This document shows, piece by piece, positions 1 through 10,214 of a DNA stretch of 37,500 nucleotides. Position 1 is the first letter of the stretch, and every line of letters starts with the position of its first letter. Both the position numbers and the translations under genes were made by a program. Source of the DNA: Neocallimastix lanati (nom. inval.) (Eukaryota > Neocallimastigomycota > Neocallimastigomycetes > Neocallimastigales > Neocallimastigaceae); assembly GCA_016946835.1 (NCBI GenBank), contig JACVTC010000099.1, positions 82,501 through 120,000 on the forward strand, written 5' to 3'. The notes beneath the pieces were generated by a model. It was not told the DNA's origin, searched no databases, and saw only the letters and a program-made list of their open reading frames with translations.

Positions 1-65
1 GTTAATCATACCCAACAGCAAGAGATCGAGTGTTTTGGAAAGTTTAGCTTGGGAAACTCAGAAGA

Positions 66-700
66 ATGCTCAAACATCTACAAGTAAACCTCTTCCATTA
101 CACAGAGATACAAGAGAAGCTTGATTTAAAACCTACTATCAACCCACACCGCCTATACTATACAAAGAGTACGATAGAAGATGTGATAATAACGGATGCG
201 TACCCTGCGGAGTACGAAAGGGAAATCCCAATGTTCAATGGTGGAAACAGAGGATGTAGAATCATTTATTGATAGGCTGAGGAGTTACTTCGGGTAGACA
301 CCAAAATGACTACCAGACCGAGCCTACTAGGACGTTATACTTCATCGAGGACCACTTACAAGGGACGGCTAAAAAGTGATATAAGATGGATGAAGTGTTT
401 TAAGCAAAAAAATGACCCGCAACCACAAAGATTAATTGACAGGTTGCTATAAGAATTTATGTGTGAGCGAACTTTAGAAGAGGTAAAAATTGCTATGTTA
501 AAACCTAGAGACACGAATGGGGAAAAAAAGGTGTGATACCTTCCCCGTCGATTATAAGGAGGAATACTTAGAAAGATATGAATAATAACCAGCGAAAGAA
601 AGATTGCCATCATGGCCCTATTAGGAATGATGGACTTACGAAGACTCTCCAAGGATATCGAGGCCAAGAGAAAGGAGGAACAGTGATAATCGCCGAGGTG
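66..700 (+). pseudogene. gag-like fragment of the gypsy relic
   Basis: A 68-residue open frame starts at 66 and ends with the peptide IPMFNGGN followed by a stop. In the next frame the text continues as DVESFIDRLRSYF (about 252-290). Together these resemble the conserved start of fungal Ty3/gypsy Gag, an F-G-G/D segment followed by an amphipathic helix with an R-x-Y/F-F end. Further stop-interrupted segments rich in K, R and D follow to about 700. I see no CCHC zinc knuckle. This is a broken gene; the gag identity is inferred from position and these short motifs. Confidence 0.6.
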
Positions 701-959
701 ATAGAAAAGATTTTAGTAGAAAAGAGTTTACTAGACAATTAAATAAGGATAGGGATAAAAGAGATAATAATAACCACAATGATGGTAAAGATATTGGTAC
801 AAGACTTAGCAACAAACAAAATTATTTTAAGGAACCCTCCCCCCCACGAGTAGTAATAACTCGATCCCTAAAAGTGCACTATTGACTCAAGATGAGCCTG
901 AATACGAAAAGTATGAACCAGAAGCAAAGATAAGCAACTTACATACCAGAGAGGGGCTC

Positions 960-1290
960 CAAAACTTAAAAGGGCTGTATGATACGGGTTCACGGATTAA
1001 CATTGATCCATCTGCAGTTAGCTAAAGAAATAGGTTTTCAGATTGAGAATCGACCCTTAACATTTACTACGGCTGCTGGCAAAGTACTAATAAGTGCTAA
1101 TACCTCAGGTAACCGAGGAGTTCCAAATAAAAGTTAAGCTGGTAGACTGGTTCGACGAGCGTACTAATAAAGTCAGATGGTATGACTTTAATACTAAATG
1201 CAGGCTAGCCGAGGCTATGTCACGAACCGTAATATTAGGTTCAAGATTTTATGGACAGGCATCTTATATGCGGGAAAGTAGATACCAATG
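960..1290 (+). pseudogene. retropepsin-like protease fragment of the gypsy relic
   Basis: The aspartic protease motif LYDTGS is encoded at 975-992 (catalytic Asp codon GAT at 981). After a frame change the sequence continues with a hydrophobic strand, a T-T-A-A-G segment near 1065-1080, and then VTEEFQIKVKLVDW (about 1103-1153). Near 1228 comes VILGSRFYGQ, which corresponds to the I-L-G flap/strand region of retropepsins. At least two frame changes and one stop (TAA at 1023) break it. Its position before the linker and RT agrees with gypsy pol. Confidence 0.75.
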
Positions 1291-1867
1291 ACCAACAACC
1301 TAAAGTTTACAAGATTGCTGATGAAAGACTAGGACTACCAGATGTAGACTCACCAGGAGAATGTGAAGGTGAAAGTATCTACATGGTACAATTAGAAGAT
1401 GAAGATGAAGCTGAAAGAAAGAAAGTTAAACCAACAGCTAGAATAACTAAGTTTATAAATCGGATTATAGATAACCAGAAGATTAAAGATACGGTATACG
1501 ATTTAACCAGACAATTCTACCATGAAAGAGGTATAGAATATACTGGTGATTATTACGATTATTACTTAGTTGATTACGATAAATGGGAAGATTGATTAAA
1601 GATCACAAGAAATTAAAAACTAAAAGGAGAATAAAAATTATTGATAACCCTACGGAAAGAGAGAGGCTAGAAAATAGTTCAAAAAGGGAACGGACTAATA
1701 TGGTTGCACAAGAGGCTTTCGTAGAGGAAACTATAAGAAAAGTAGGGCAAGAAAAATTATTAACTATTGGTGAGATAATTGATATAAGTATTTATGGAGA
1801 CTTATCAGAAGCCTTTAACGAAAGAAAGCCCCGAAACGTTACCAGAACACAGGCCATACGATTGTAA
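1251..1867 (+). pseudogene. protease-RT linker region of gypsy pol, frameshifted
   Basis: Two overlapping open segments (1251-1595, then 1583-1867) encode a charged, K/E/D-rich stretch. It has an acidic block (QLEDEDEAERKK), a tyrosine-rich block (YTGDYYDYYLVDYDK), and then a segment ending at the RT start. The 13-base overlap in a different frame marks a frameshift. Such linkers between protease and RT are poorly conserved, so the assignment rests on the flanking motifs. It is not an independent gene. Confidence 0.6.
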
Positions 1868-2010
1868 AATAGATCTTGAGCCTGATGCACCACTTTACAA
1901 AGGAGTCATTTACCCTACTAGCCCTAGAGAAGAAAAAAGCCTTGAAAGAATATATTGACGAAAACTAAGCCAAAAGTTTTATCAGTAAGTCAGAATCTCC
2001 AGCAGGTTAC
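1839..2010 (+). pseudogene. N-terminus of gypsy reverse transcriptase, truncated
   Basis: Beginning at TTA 1839 the frame encodes LPEHRPYDCKIDLEP. This matches the well-known start of Ty3/gypsy RT, an H-R/x-Y-D-x-K-I-D-L segment before the first RT block. After a one-base slip in the A-run at about 1931-1936 it continues KEYIDEN, a stop, then FISKSESPAG (about 1978-2007). The RT catalytic core (YxDD) is absent because the similarity ends here. This is a 5' fragment of RT only. Confidence 0.8.
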
Positions 2011-2019
2011 TTATATATA

Positions 2020-2145
2020 AATATATTAAAATAATAGAATTAAAGAGAATTATCTCTGGGAATGAAAAAGGAGGAAGTAATCCATTCAATTCTGAAAGTA
2101 ATAATTTGACGGATGAAAAAGAGAGTACTTCAGGCAGGCCTTCAT
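2020..2145. other. orphan complex stretch between gypsy breakpoint and tandem repeat
   Basis: About 100 bases of non-repetitive sequence. One + frame is open from about 2040 and reads GGSNPFNSESNNLTDEKES, a hydrophilic peptide. I do not recognise it. It could be a further retroelement scrap or the start of another broken gene. There is nothing to support a real gene. Confidence 0.25.
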
Positions 2146-2151
2146 TTTTTT

Positions 2152-2324
2152 TTCTTATCATTTTTTTTTTCTCAATGAAAAACATTATAATTGATTTAAG
2201 TATAAATCTTTTTTTTTCTTATTTTTTTTCTCAATGAAAAACTTTATAATTGATTTTAAGTATAAATCTTTTTTCTTATTTTTTTTTCTCAATGAAAAAC
2301 TTTATAATTGATTTTAAGTATAAC
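2152..2324 (+). repeat. three tandem copies of a 55-64 bp unit
   Basis: The core CTCAATGAAAAAC..TATAATTGATTT..AAGTATAA occurs three times in a row, each copy preceded by a CTTAT/T-run of variable length. Copies start at about 2152, 2218 and 2274. Copies 2 and 3 are nearly identical; copy 1 differs by a few bases. Length differences lie mainly in the T-runs. The last copy runs directly into the hairpin at 2321. Confidence 0.8.
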
Positions 2325-2358
2325 CTTTCATCAACAGCTCTCAGTTGATGGAAGGTTA
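2321..2358. repeat. 15-bp stem hairpin (inverted repeat)
   Basis: TAACCTTTCATCAAC (2321-2335) pairs with GTTGATGGAAGGTTA (2344-2358) across an 8-base loop, with one T-G pair. It is far stronger and richer in G/C than chance pairing in this DNA. It sits at the end of the tandem repeat array. It could be a palindromic end of a decayed element or an RNA hairpin; neither is shown. Confidence 0.75.
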
Positions 2359-2442
2359 TCTAAGAATAGTTTTAGAGATAGTGTAGATGATCTTAAATGT
2401 TATCATTGGAAAAAATAGATTAGATGAAGTAATAGAATATCA

Positions 2443-2484
<42 letters not shown>

Positions 2485-2548
2485 AAAAATTTTTTTTACT
2501 TTAAAAGAATTCTTACCCCCCCTAAAAAAAAAAGTAGACCTAGTATAG

Positions 2549-2549
<1 letters not shown>

Positions 2550-2586
<37 letters not shown>

Positions 2587-2641
2587 TAAAAATAATAATA
2601 ATTATAATAATAATAATAATAATTATAATAATAATAAAAAC

Positions 2642-2686
<45 letters not shown>

Positions 2687-2690
2687 TAAT
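2550..2690. repeat. AAT trinucleotide array, interrupted
   Basis: Runs of AAT/TAA triplets with scattered AAAAAT and TTATAAT interruptions. It is preceded by a T-run of about 36 bases (2447-2482). This is a simple-sequence array with no coding sense. Confidence 0.85.
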
Positions 2691-3103
2691 TATAATAATT
2701 ATAATAATTAAAGTAGAAGTAGACTAAGTGCGTATTAATAATATTAATAATAATAAAAAAAAAGCTAAAAGAATTATTGCATGGTAGAATATAGGAAAAA
2801 AGTAATCTTGAGATATTATATGCTATTGAATTAGACAAACTGACTTGATCAGTATTAGTATTATTAGTATACAGAGGTAATGAGTCTATCATTCATCTAT
2901 CATATTATATTTTGGTACATTTACATTAGTTATACAGTTATACAGTTATACTATTACTACATTAATTTATGAAATAATATTCATATTAAGAAGAAATATT
3001 ATGGATTTCATATTAGGAATTAATATATTAATATCTCTAAAAAAGATATCTTCAATTTCACACTTTTTCTTAAAAAAAAAAAAAAAAATTAATTTTTATT
3101 AAT

Positions 3104-3256
3104 TTTATTTATTTATTTATTTATTTTATTTATTTATTTTATTTATTTATTTTATTTATTTATTTATTTATTTTATTTATTTATTTTATTTATTTATTTT
3201 ATTTATTTATTTATTTATTTTATTTATTTATTTTATTTATTTATTTATTTTATTTT
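3104..3256. repeat. ATTT array with higher-order ATTTT interruptions
   Basis: Tetramer ATTT repeated, with an extra T inserted regularly. This gives blocks of 13 and 17 bases (three or four ATTT-type units ending in ATTTT) that themselves repeat. The higher-order order suggests the array grew by duplicating whole blocks. Confidence 0.8.
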
Positions 3257-4217
3257 TGAAGAACAACAATAGTAACAACAACAACATTAAAAAAATAAGC
3301 AAGGTAATTGGATGAACTTTTTTTTTTGCTTTATGATGGATAATTACTAATAATAAAAAATGTAACCTTAAAGAATAGATATATAAATATAAAACAAAAA
3401 AACATATATATACTAATATGAATAAAACAAGCAAAAAAAAAGGTTTTGATTTCAAAAATTAATTAGTGCGATTAAAAATGTTTTGATGATTTTTTATGAG
3501 TTGTTATAAGTGAACTGTAAACTAATTTTTTTTTTTTTTTTTTTTTTTTTAGAATCTTAGATGTAAATATGTTATATATGATTACAAATTATAAATATAT
3601 TATGTTTATTATGATTGCTATTAATTTTATTATCGATATTATCATAATTAATATTATTTACTATATATTAATTATATTATTATAGATATTATCATTATTA
3701 ACATTCTTTATTATATATTATTTATTATTATAGATATTATTATAGATATTATTATTATAGCACAACTATATATAATGTATTTTTTTTTTTTTATTTTGAT
3801 TATTTTTTATTTATATATATATTTTTAATGATTTTATCAATAAAATAATTTATTAGTTAACAATATATTTTTATGATCTAATATATATAAAATAATTTTA
3901 TTTTTATTATTATTAAATCTATTTATTTATTTTTTATATATTAATAAAAAAAAAAAAAAAGTGTAGAAGATATTAAATATCAAAGGTATATTAAAAAAAA
4001 AAAAATAAATAAAAAAAAAAGAATGAAATATATAAGAAAAAAAAAAAAAAAAAAAAGTACCATAATTACATAACCCATCAATAAAATATATATATATATA
4101 TGATAAATAAAACAATATATATGAATGATTCCTACATGAAGAAATAGTAAATATGGGGGAAAAAAAGAAAAAGATACATAAATGAAAAAATGATATTATT
4201 GTTTAAAATTTTTATAA

Positions 4218-4262
<45 letters not shown>

Positions 4263-4377
4263 AACTAATTAATTAATGAACTAATCACAAATAAATAATA
4301 TCGATTATATATCAACTGTAATAAGCAATTGTACTAAAAATATTCATTGGGAAATATGTTTGGATTTTTTTTTTTTT

Positions 4378-4470
4378 ACCATCACCCTTAGTACCACAAG
4401 AATGAAGATAATAGTCTTTTCTCAATGATCTCTATAGAAGGTGGATGTCATCCCTAAGGGAAGATTAATA
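4378..4470. other. complex 76-nt island bounded by a 7-bp inverted repeat
   Basis: Within a homopolymer desert there is a stretch of ordinary complexity. CCCTTAG at 4385-4391 and CTAAGGG at 4454-4460 are perfect inverted repeats 76 nt from end to end. The length resembles a tRNA, but neither strand shows a T-loop (GTTC..) or D-arm, so I do not call one. No protein is readable through stops. It could be a remnant of a small terminal-inverted-repeat element. Confidence 0.35.
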
Positions 4471-4526
4471 TAATATAAAGTTGATATTATTATTAATTCT
4501 GGACTTTTAACTATGTTAATAATAAT

Positions 4527-4559
<33 letters not shown>

Positions 4560-4713
4560 GTTATATTTTTTCTATTTTCATTACTATATATATTATAGAA
4601 AAAAAATAAGAAATAAATATTTCTAAATTTTAAAAATGAAAACTTTTTAAAAAAAGTTATTATTTAAGAACTTTTTTTTTAAATAAAAAAAAAAATAGTT
4701 GATCTATGATATA

Positions 4714-4744
<31 letters not shown>

Positions 4745-5552
4745 GTTTAAACAGTAATATAATATTTTATATTTCTTAAATTTAAATTTTTTAAAAAATT
4801 ATTTACTATAGATTTAGAAAAAAAAAATTGGTATTTTAATTTATATATATATATATTTTATAATTTTTTTTTTTAATTCATTTTTAAAAATTGCTTTTAT
4901 TATTTTATTTCATTATATAAATAAAAAATTTTTATTTTTTTTATTTATTTTATTTTATTTTTTCTTTTTTTTTTTTTAAAAAAAGAAAATAATTATTTAC
5001 TACTATAATATTCTGTAATATATATATATATTTAAAAAAAGAAATCATTATAAAAAAAATAAAAAAAAAAAAAATAAAATAAAATAAAATAAAATTTATA
5101 TATTTATAGAGTAAATTTTAAATAAAATATTATATAAAGAATTATAAAATTACTAAAATATTAAAAAAAAAATAATAAAAAAAATAATATATATAGTATA
5201 AATAGATTAATAATAGATCAAATGAAATAGAAGAGATATAAATATATAGATTGTATTAAAAAAATAAAATATTATATATATATATATTAAATAGTAAAAA
5301 GGTAATCACTAGGTTTAATATAAATAATAAAAAATATTATTAATTTTTTTTTTAATTTTTTTTTTTTTTTTTAAAAAAAATTAATCAGTATAATATATAT
5401 ATATATATATATAATAATATAATATATATATAAAAGGAAAATTAAAAAAAAAAAAAAAAAATTTTTTTTTTTAATAGTTTATCTATTTTTGGATAATTTT
5501 TTTTTTTTTTGGTTGGTTGTTTGTTTGGTTGTTTAAAAATTTATAATTATTT

Positions 5553-7514
5553 TTATATGAAAAGTACAAAAACCATTGAAACTATTATTATAAATAGTCT
5601 TAAAATGGATATGCTTCTGTAAGAGATGGCATTATCTACAAAATTATAGTTTGGATTTTCAGTTAAATTAAGTACATAGGCATTATTTACTGTAATAACT
5701 CTTGGGGATGGATCAATAGGTACTGGTTCCCATTTAAATCCAAATTCTTTCGTTACAGCTTCGGCACGCATTTTAATCCATTCCCTTAAACCCCATTCTA
5801 CATTTTCCTTTGGAGTGGAATCTAAATTTTCATTGTAATCTGTCATGGTCCATACATATCTTGGCTTATTTGGATCACTACCAATATGTAAACGTTCAAG
5901 AGAATAATCCCAGGCAACTTCATCAGTATAACGACGAACATATTCATCAAGACGACGACCTAAAGAAACTGGATTAAAAAGATATCTTACAATATCCACT
6001 AAATGATTTTCAAACATTTCTTTCGTGTAACCCTTACGAAGGAATAAATCAATAGCTTCACGATTAGGACCATCATTTTCTTCAATATTCCAGGTACGAT
6101 TCACTAAAGTTTCATAGGATTGAGATGGGAAGTCATGACCATATAAATTAATTGCAGGGGATAAACCAATACCGAAAGTTAGGTCAAAATCTTGATCAAT
6201 AAAGTAGTATTTGAAAGTGGTTTCTGTAGATTCTTCCGGAGCATCATACATGACAAAATTGGTTGTATACATCCAGTAGGAATCCCAATCTCCTGTTAAA
6301 TATTCTAAGGCGAGGAATTTAAAAAAAATATCTAAATCAAACCATTCCTTATTAAATTGTGAAACAGCCTCAGGATCATTGACATCGAGAGCATGCATTG
6401 CATCGGTTAAATACTTTATCTTTTCATTATTTTGACCTTCTGAAGGTTGGAAGGAACGGAATGAACTACCAGGAATGAAATCTGCACCAGTACTACAATC
6501 TAATGGATAACCTAAACCTGTTTTTGGTACATTTACCTCTTCGTTGATTTCATTTCCATAGAATTGAGTTTTAATAAAAGAATTAGAACTGGTGACTTCA
6601 ATCATGAGATATAAACCAATAGGTGTACCATCATCTAAATAAACACGAACTATAACTTGATTGTGAACCGGATTACCGACGGCAGCGGCAAGATCACCAT
6701 ATAATGATTGACGATAGAATGTTGGATCAGCTGGATTAGCTCTAAATTTGAATATTTTTCTCTTATGAATTTTTTTAGAAAGTCTTACTCTCCACTGAAA
6801 TTTATCCTGATAACGGTTTTGAGCCTTAGTGGGAACATCTTCATCTGTGAATACTTCATCCTGTAAAACAATTGTAAATCGACCTAATGTCCAAGTATCA
6901 TTACCAGTGATAAAGAAATCTCTTGAACCAGCATCAACAATAACTGTTGGGATATATGAATCATCAAAAAGTGCAGTTTTACCAATAGAATGAGTCCATT
7001 GAGGTTTTTCTTTCGGATAACCCAAACCTAACATTGGACTTAAAGTTTCAAGTCTACCAAAGAATTCATTATGAGTGGTGAGAACTTTTGCTGGAAGTAC
7101 TCTAACAAAGGGTTCTTCAGAACCATCAATTGAATATTTATATCTATTTAATAAATTGTATTTTGTTACATTGTGTTACATAGATGATTTATATAAAGTA
7201 ATGTAATGTATTAAAGAATATTAATTGAAACGTTATTAATATTTTTAAAAAATATAATATTTTAAAAATATTTCAATATGAAAAAAAAAAAATAATGATA
7301 TTATAAAAAAAATTTTAATATATTAAAAATAATAATATAAATATATTATTTATTTATTAAATGTTATATAATAAAATTTATTATAAAAATATTTTATTAT
7401 TATTAAATAAATATATATATATATATAAACATATATATAATATTAATATTGTTTTTGAAATGAATTATTAAAATATTGGATAAATAATATAAAAATTAGT
7501 ACGTTATATAAAAT

Positions 7515-7563
<49 letters not shown>

Positions 7564-7902
7564 GAATTGAATTGAATTGAATTAAATTGTATTGAATTAA
7601 ATTGAATTAATATAATTTTATATATATATTATATAATATAGAAATTGAAATTAGAGCTTATGAATAAGTATTTATAAGTTAAAAATATTAAAAAAAACTT
7701 ACTTAACAGGGTCTTCTGAACATTCAACTTTGACCGTATGAAGACTAGAATAATTATCAACACGATTCATAGGATAGCTTAAACCATCAATTGTGAGAGA
7801 TGCCTGTCCACCAAAAGCAACAACACTAAAGTTGACAAGACGTCCATAAACGTTTCCTATTACAGATAATAGGAAGATACTATAAAACCATTGATTATTC
7901 AT
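5553..7902 (-). CDS. secreted CotH-domain protein, copy 1 (two exons)
   Basis: Exon 1 is 7703-7902 (200 nt) and exon 2 is 5553-7143 (1591 nt), giving 596 residues. The start ATG at 7900-7902 begins a signal peptide (MNNQWFYSIFLLSVIGNVYG) followed by RLVNFS. The CotH kinase-like fold (PF08757) covers about residues 90-520. Visible motifs are FKFRANPADPT (about 196-206), RVYLDDGTPIGLYLMIE (about 233-249), GDWDSYWM..TNFVMYD (about 351-367) and YYFIDQDFDLTFG (about 379-391). The last two match the catalytic and metal-binding blocks of CotH atypical kinases. The final about 20 residues are hydrophobic, suited to a GPI or membrane anchor. No dockerin is seen. Known roles of the family are phosphorylation of spore-coat proteins in Bacillus and GPI-anchored surface proteins in Mucorales. 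In gut fungi CotH domains are abundant, sometimes in cellulosome proteins. The substrate here is unknown. The frame is intact and matches the second copy at 28811-30852. Confidence 0.9.
7144..7702 (-). other. intron of CotH copy 1 (559 nt, phase 2)
   Basis: Donor GTAAGT (complement of ACTTAC at 7697-7702) and acceptor AAATAG (AG is the complement of 7144-7145). Splicing joins GTTAA to A, completing a Lys codon and keeping the CotH frame open. The intron is nearly pure A/T with AT runs and a short GAATT array (7564-7610). The corresponding intron in the other CotH gene lies at the same codon position and phase but is 263 nt. Confidence 0.88.
7564..7610. repeat. GAATT pentamer array inside the CotH copy 1 intron
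   Basis: About nine imperfect GAATT/AAATT units. Simple sequence contributing to the longer intron of this copy. Confidence 0.75.
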
Positions 7903-8534
7903 TTCTTTATTATAATTATTATAATTATTATTATTATTATTATTGTACTGCTTAATATAAAATGTTTTTCTTTTTTTATTTATTTTTTATATATAGAATC
8001 TACTAATTATATATATCTAAATAAATATCAATATATATAAAAAAATGTTCATATAAAAATTATTTTGTAATATATATTATTTTATAATATATATTTTTAA
8101 AAATAATCTTTTTTTTTTATTGAATATCTTTTGCTTTTTTATAATGATATAATTATTATTTTATTAAGTTTTATTGTTTCCTTATCATTAATATAGTTTT
8201 ATATTCAATGAAATACTTATTTATATGATACTTTTGTTCCTAAATTGTCGTTTTATTAATTATATCTTTCTTTTCTTGCCTTTTTAATAATTTTTTTTTA
8301 TTTAATATATTATTACAAGTCTTTTCATTCGATTTCAAAGTCTAGTTTCTACTCTTTATTATTTCTTTTAATTTATTTCTTTTTGTTTAATTTTTACCAT
8401 ACATAAATTATTAATAATATTATTATTTATTCTTTTATTTGTAAAAAAAAAAAAAAAAAAGATATATATATATTTTTGTTCTTTTCCTTCTTCTTCTTTT
8501 TTTTTTTTTTTTTATTATAAAGATATAATATATG

Positions 8535-8575
<41 letters not shown>

Positions 8576-8888
8576 AGTACGTACGTAAAAATTAAAAAAA
8601 AAAAAAAAAATTAATTAATAAATAATGAAAATATTACTAAAAATGTAAAGGACAATTATTTATATTTATATTTTAAAATATTATTCATCCTTCTAATTCC
8701 TTTATAATTATGGAGTAAAAATAAAAAATAATAAAAAAAAAAAAAAAAAAAAAATCTAATTTTTAATTAATAATATTTAAATATTAAATCTTTATTCATT
8801 ACTAAATTTTATATATTATATATAATTTATTATATTTTATCTAATATATATATAATATATTGTCTATTATCTATGACATATATAAAAA

Positions 8889-8924
8889 TTAACTTTTTAC
8901 TTAATTGAATAGATAAAAAGTTAA
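8889..8924. repeat. 11-bp perfect hairpin
   Basis: TTAACTTTTTA (8889-8899) and TAAAAAGTTAA (8914-8924) are perfect inverted repeats with a 14-base spacer. Function is unknown; at this base composition a chance origin is not excluded. Confidence 0.5.
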
Positions 8925-9599
8925 CTTATTTCATTTAAAATTTCTTCTACTTCCAAGCTTAAAACTTGGTTAGCTTATAAAAAAAAAAATAAAATAAAAA
9001 ATAAATATAAAATAAAAATAAAATATAATAATTTAATATATTAAAAAAATTTTTTTTTAATTAAAAACTATAAAAATCTTAATTTAAAAAAAAAATAAAA
9101 AATAAAAAATAAAAAAAAATATTAATTAATATAATAATAAAAAATTAAAATAATAATAAATAATTAAAATATCTTAATATCTTTTATATTTAATAAATTT
9201 ATATATATTATTATATAAGATATTATTATATATTATTATATTATTATATTATATAAAACATATAATAAGAATATTATAAAAAAATTTTTTTATTATATAA
9301 AACTTTTTTTATTTTATTTTATTTTTATTTTATTGTATCAATTATATAGTACTTTTTATTTTTAAGTACGATTAAATTAATTCACTTTATATACCGTTAC
9401 ATATAATTCTGTATTATTAAACAATATTAAATAATAATAGTATTATAGATTATTATTATTATTAACTATTATTATTAATATCATCTCAATCTCATATATT
9501 GAGAATTATATATAAATTATTCTGATAATTTTGTTTTATAATATATATAAATATTATAATATCTATTATTGTTATAATAGCTACTATTACAATTACTAT

Positions 9600-9905
9600 T
9601 ATTAATATTTATTTTATTATTTATTATTATTAATATTAATATTTATTTTATTATTTATTATTATTAATATTAATATTTATTTTATTATTTATTATTATTA
9701 ATATTAATATTTATTTTATTATTTATTATTATTAATATTAATATTTATTTTATTATTTATTATTATTAATATTAATATTTATTTTATTATTTATTATTAT
9801 TAATATTAATATTTATTTTATTATTTATTATTATTAATATTAATATTTATTTTATTATTTATTATTATTAATATTAATATTTATTATTTATTATTTATTA
9901 TTATT
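9600..9905. repeat. 34-bp minisatellite, about 8 copies
   Basis: A unit beginning ATTTATTTTATTATTTATTA recurs at 9607, 9641, 9675, 9709, 9743, 9777, 9811 and 9845, exactly 34 bases apart. A shortened ninth copy follows at 9879. Copies look identical by eye. The exact spacing shows duplication of a fixed block rather than drift of a short repeat. Confidence 0.88.
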
Positions 9906-10183
9906 ATCTTTTTTTTTTTTTGATTTTTGATTTTTTTTTTTTTAATTTAAACTTTATATTAAATATTAATTTAAAATTTTTTTTTCTTTTTTTCCTTCTT
10001 TCTTTCCTTCTTTTCTGTTGATTAATTTAATATTTGTATATTATTTCTTTAAATATATATCTTTTAAAGTAAAATAATAATAATATAAAATAAAAAATAA
10101 AAGCTTTTTTAACATTTCAATGAATTAATTTAATGTTTTAGAGTTTCTGATATTTTATAAATATATTTAGTCAAAGTTGAAAA

Positions 10184-10214
<31 letters not shown>

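Larger units (their letters stand above)
1..2010 (+). mobile_element. Ty3/gypsy LTR retrotransposon relic (gag, protease, linker, start of RT)
   Basis: Degenerate gag-pol sequence, clearly less AT-rich than the DNA around it. The order is gag-like (about 66-700), retropepsin (about 960-1290), a charged linker (about 1251-1867) and the first residues of reverse transcriptase (1839-2010), which is the Ty3/gypsy order. The reading frame changes several times and stop codons interrupt it, so it cannot make a polyprotein. Similarity ends abruptly near 2010, just after an SPAG-type motif of the RT N-terminus, where AT-rich DNA begins. The left end runs out of the window. No LTR is recognisable. The family call rests on motif order seen by eye; I am fairly sure of it. 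Confidence 0.8.
2691..5552. other. AT-rich intergenic spacer
   Basis: Simple repeats (AAT, ATTT, AT, A and T runs) with little else. A somewhat complex part at 2700-2990 has no readable protein. A small complex island lies at 4378-4470 (separate entry). Open frames here consist only of F, Y, I, K, L and N from homopolymers and are not credible. I see no tRNA or other RNA gene. The end nearest 5552 is the 3' flank of the first CotH gene. Confidence 0.75.

Noticed and set aside
4385-4460. tRNA gene
   Set aside because: Length and 7-bp closing stem fit, but neither strand has a T-loop GTTC box, D-arm or plausible anticodon arm.
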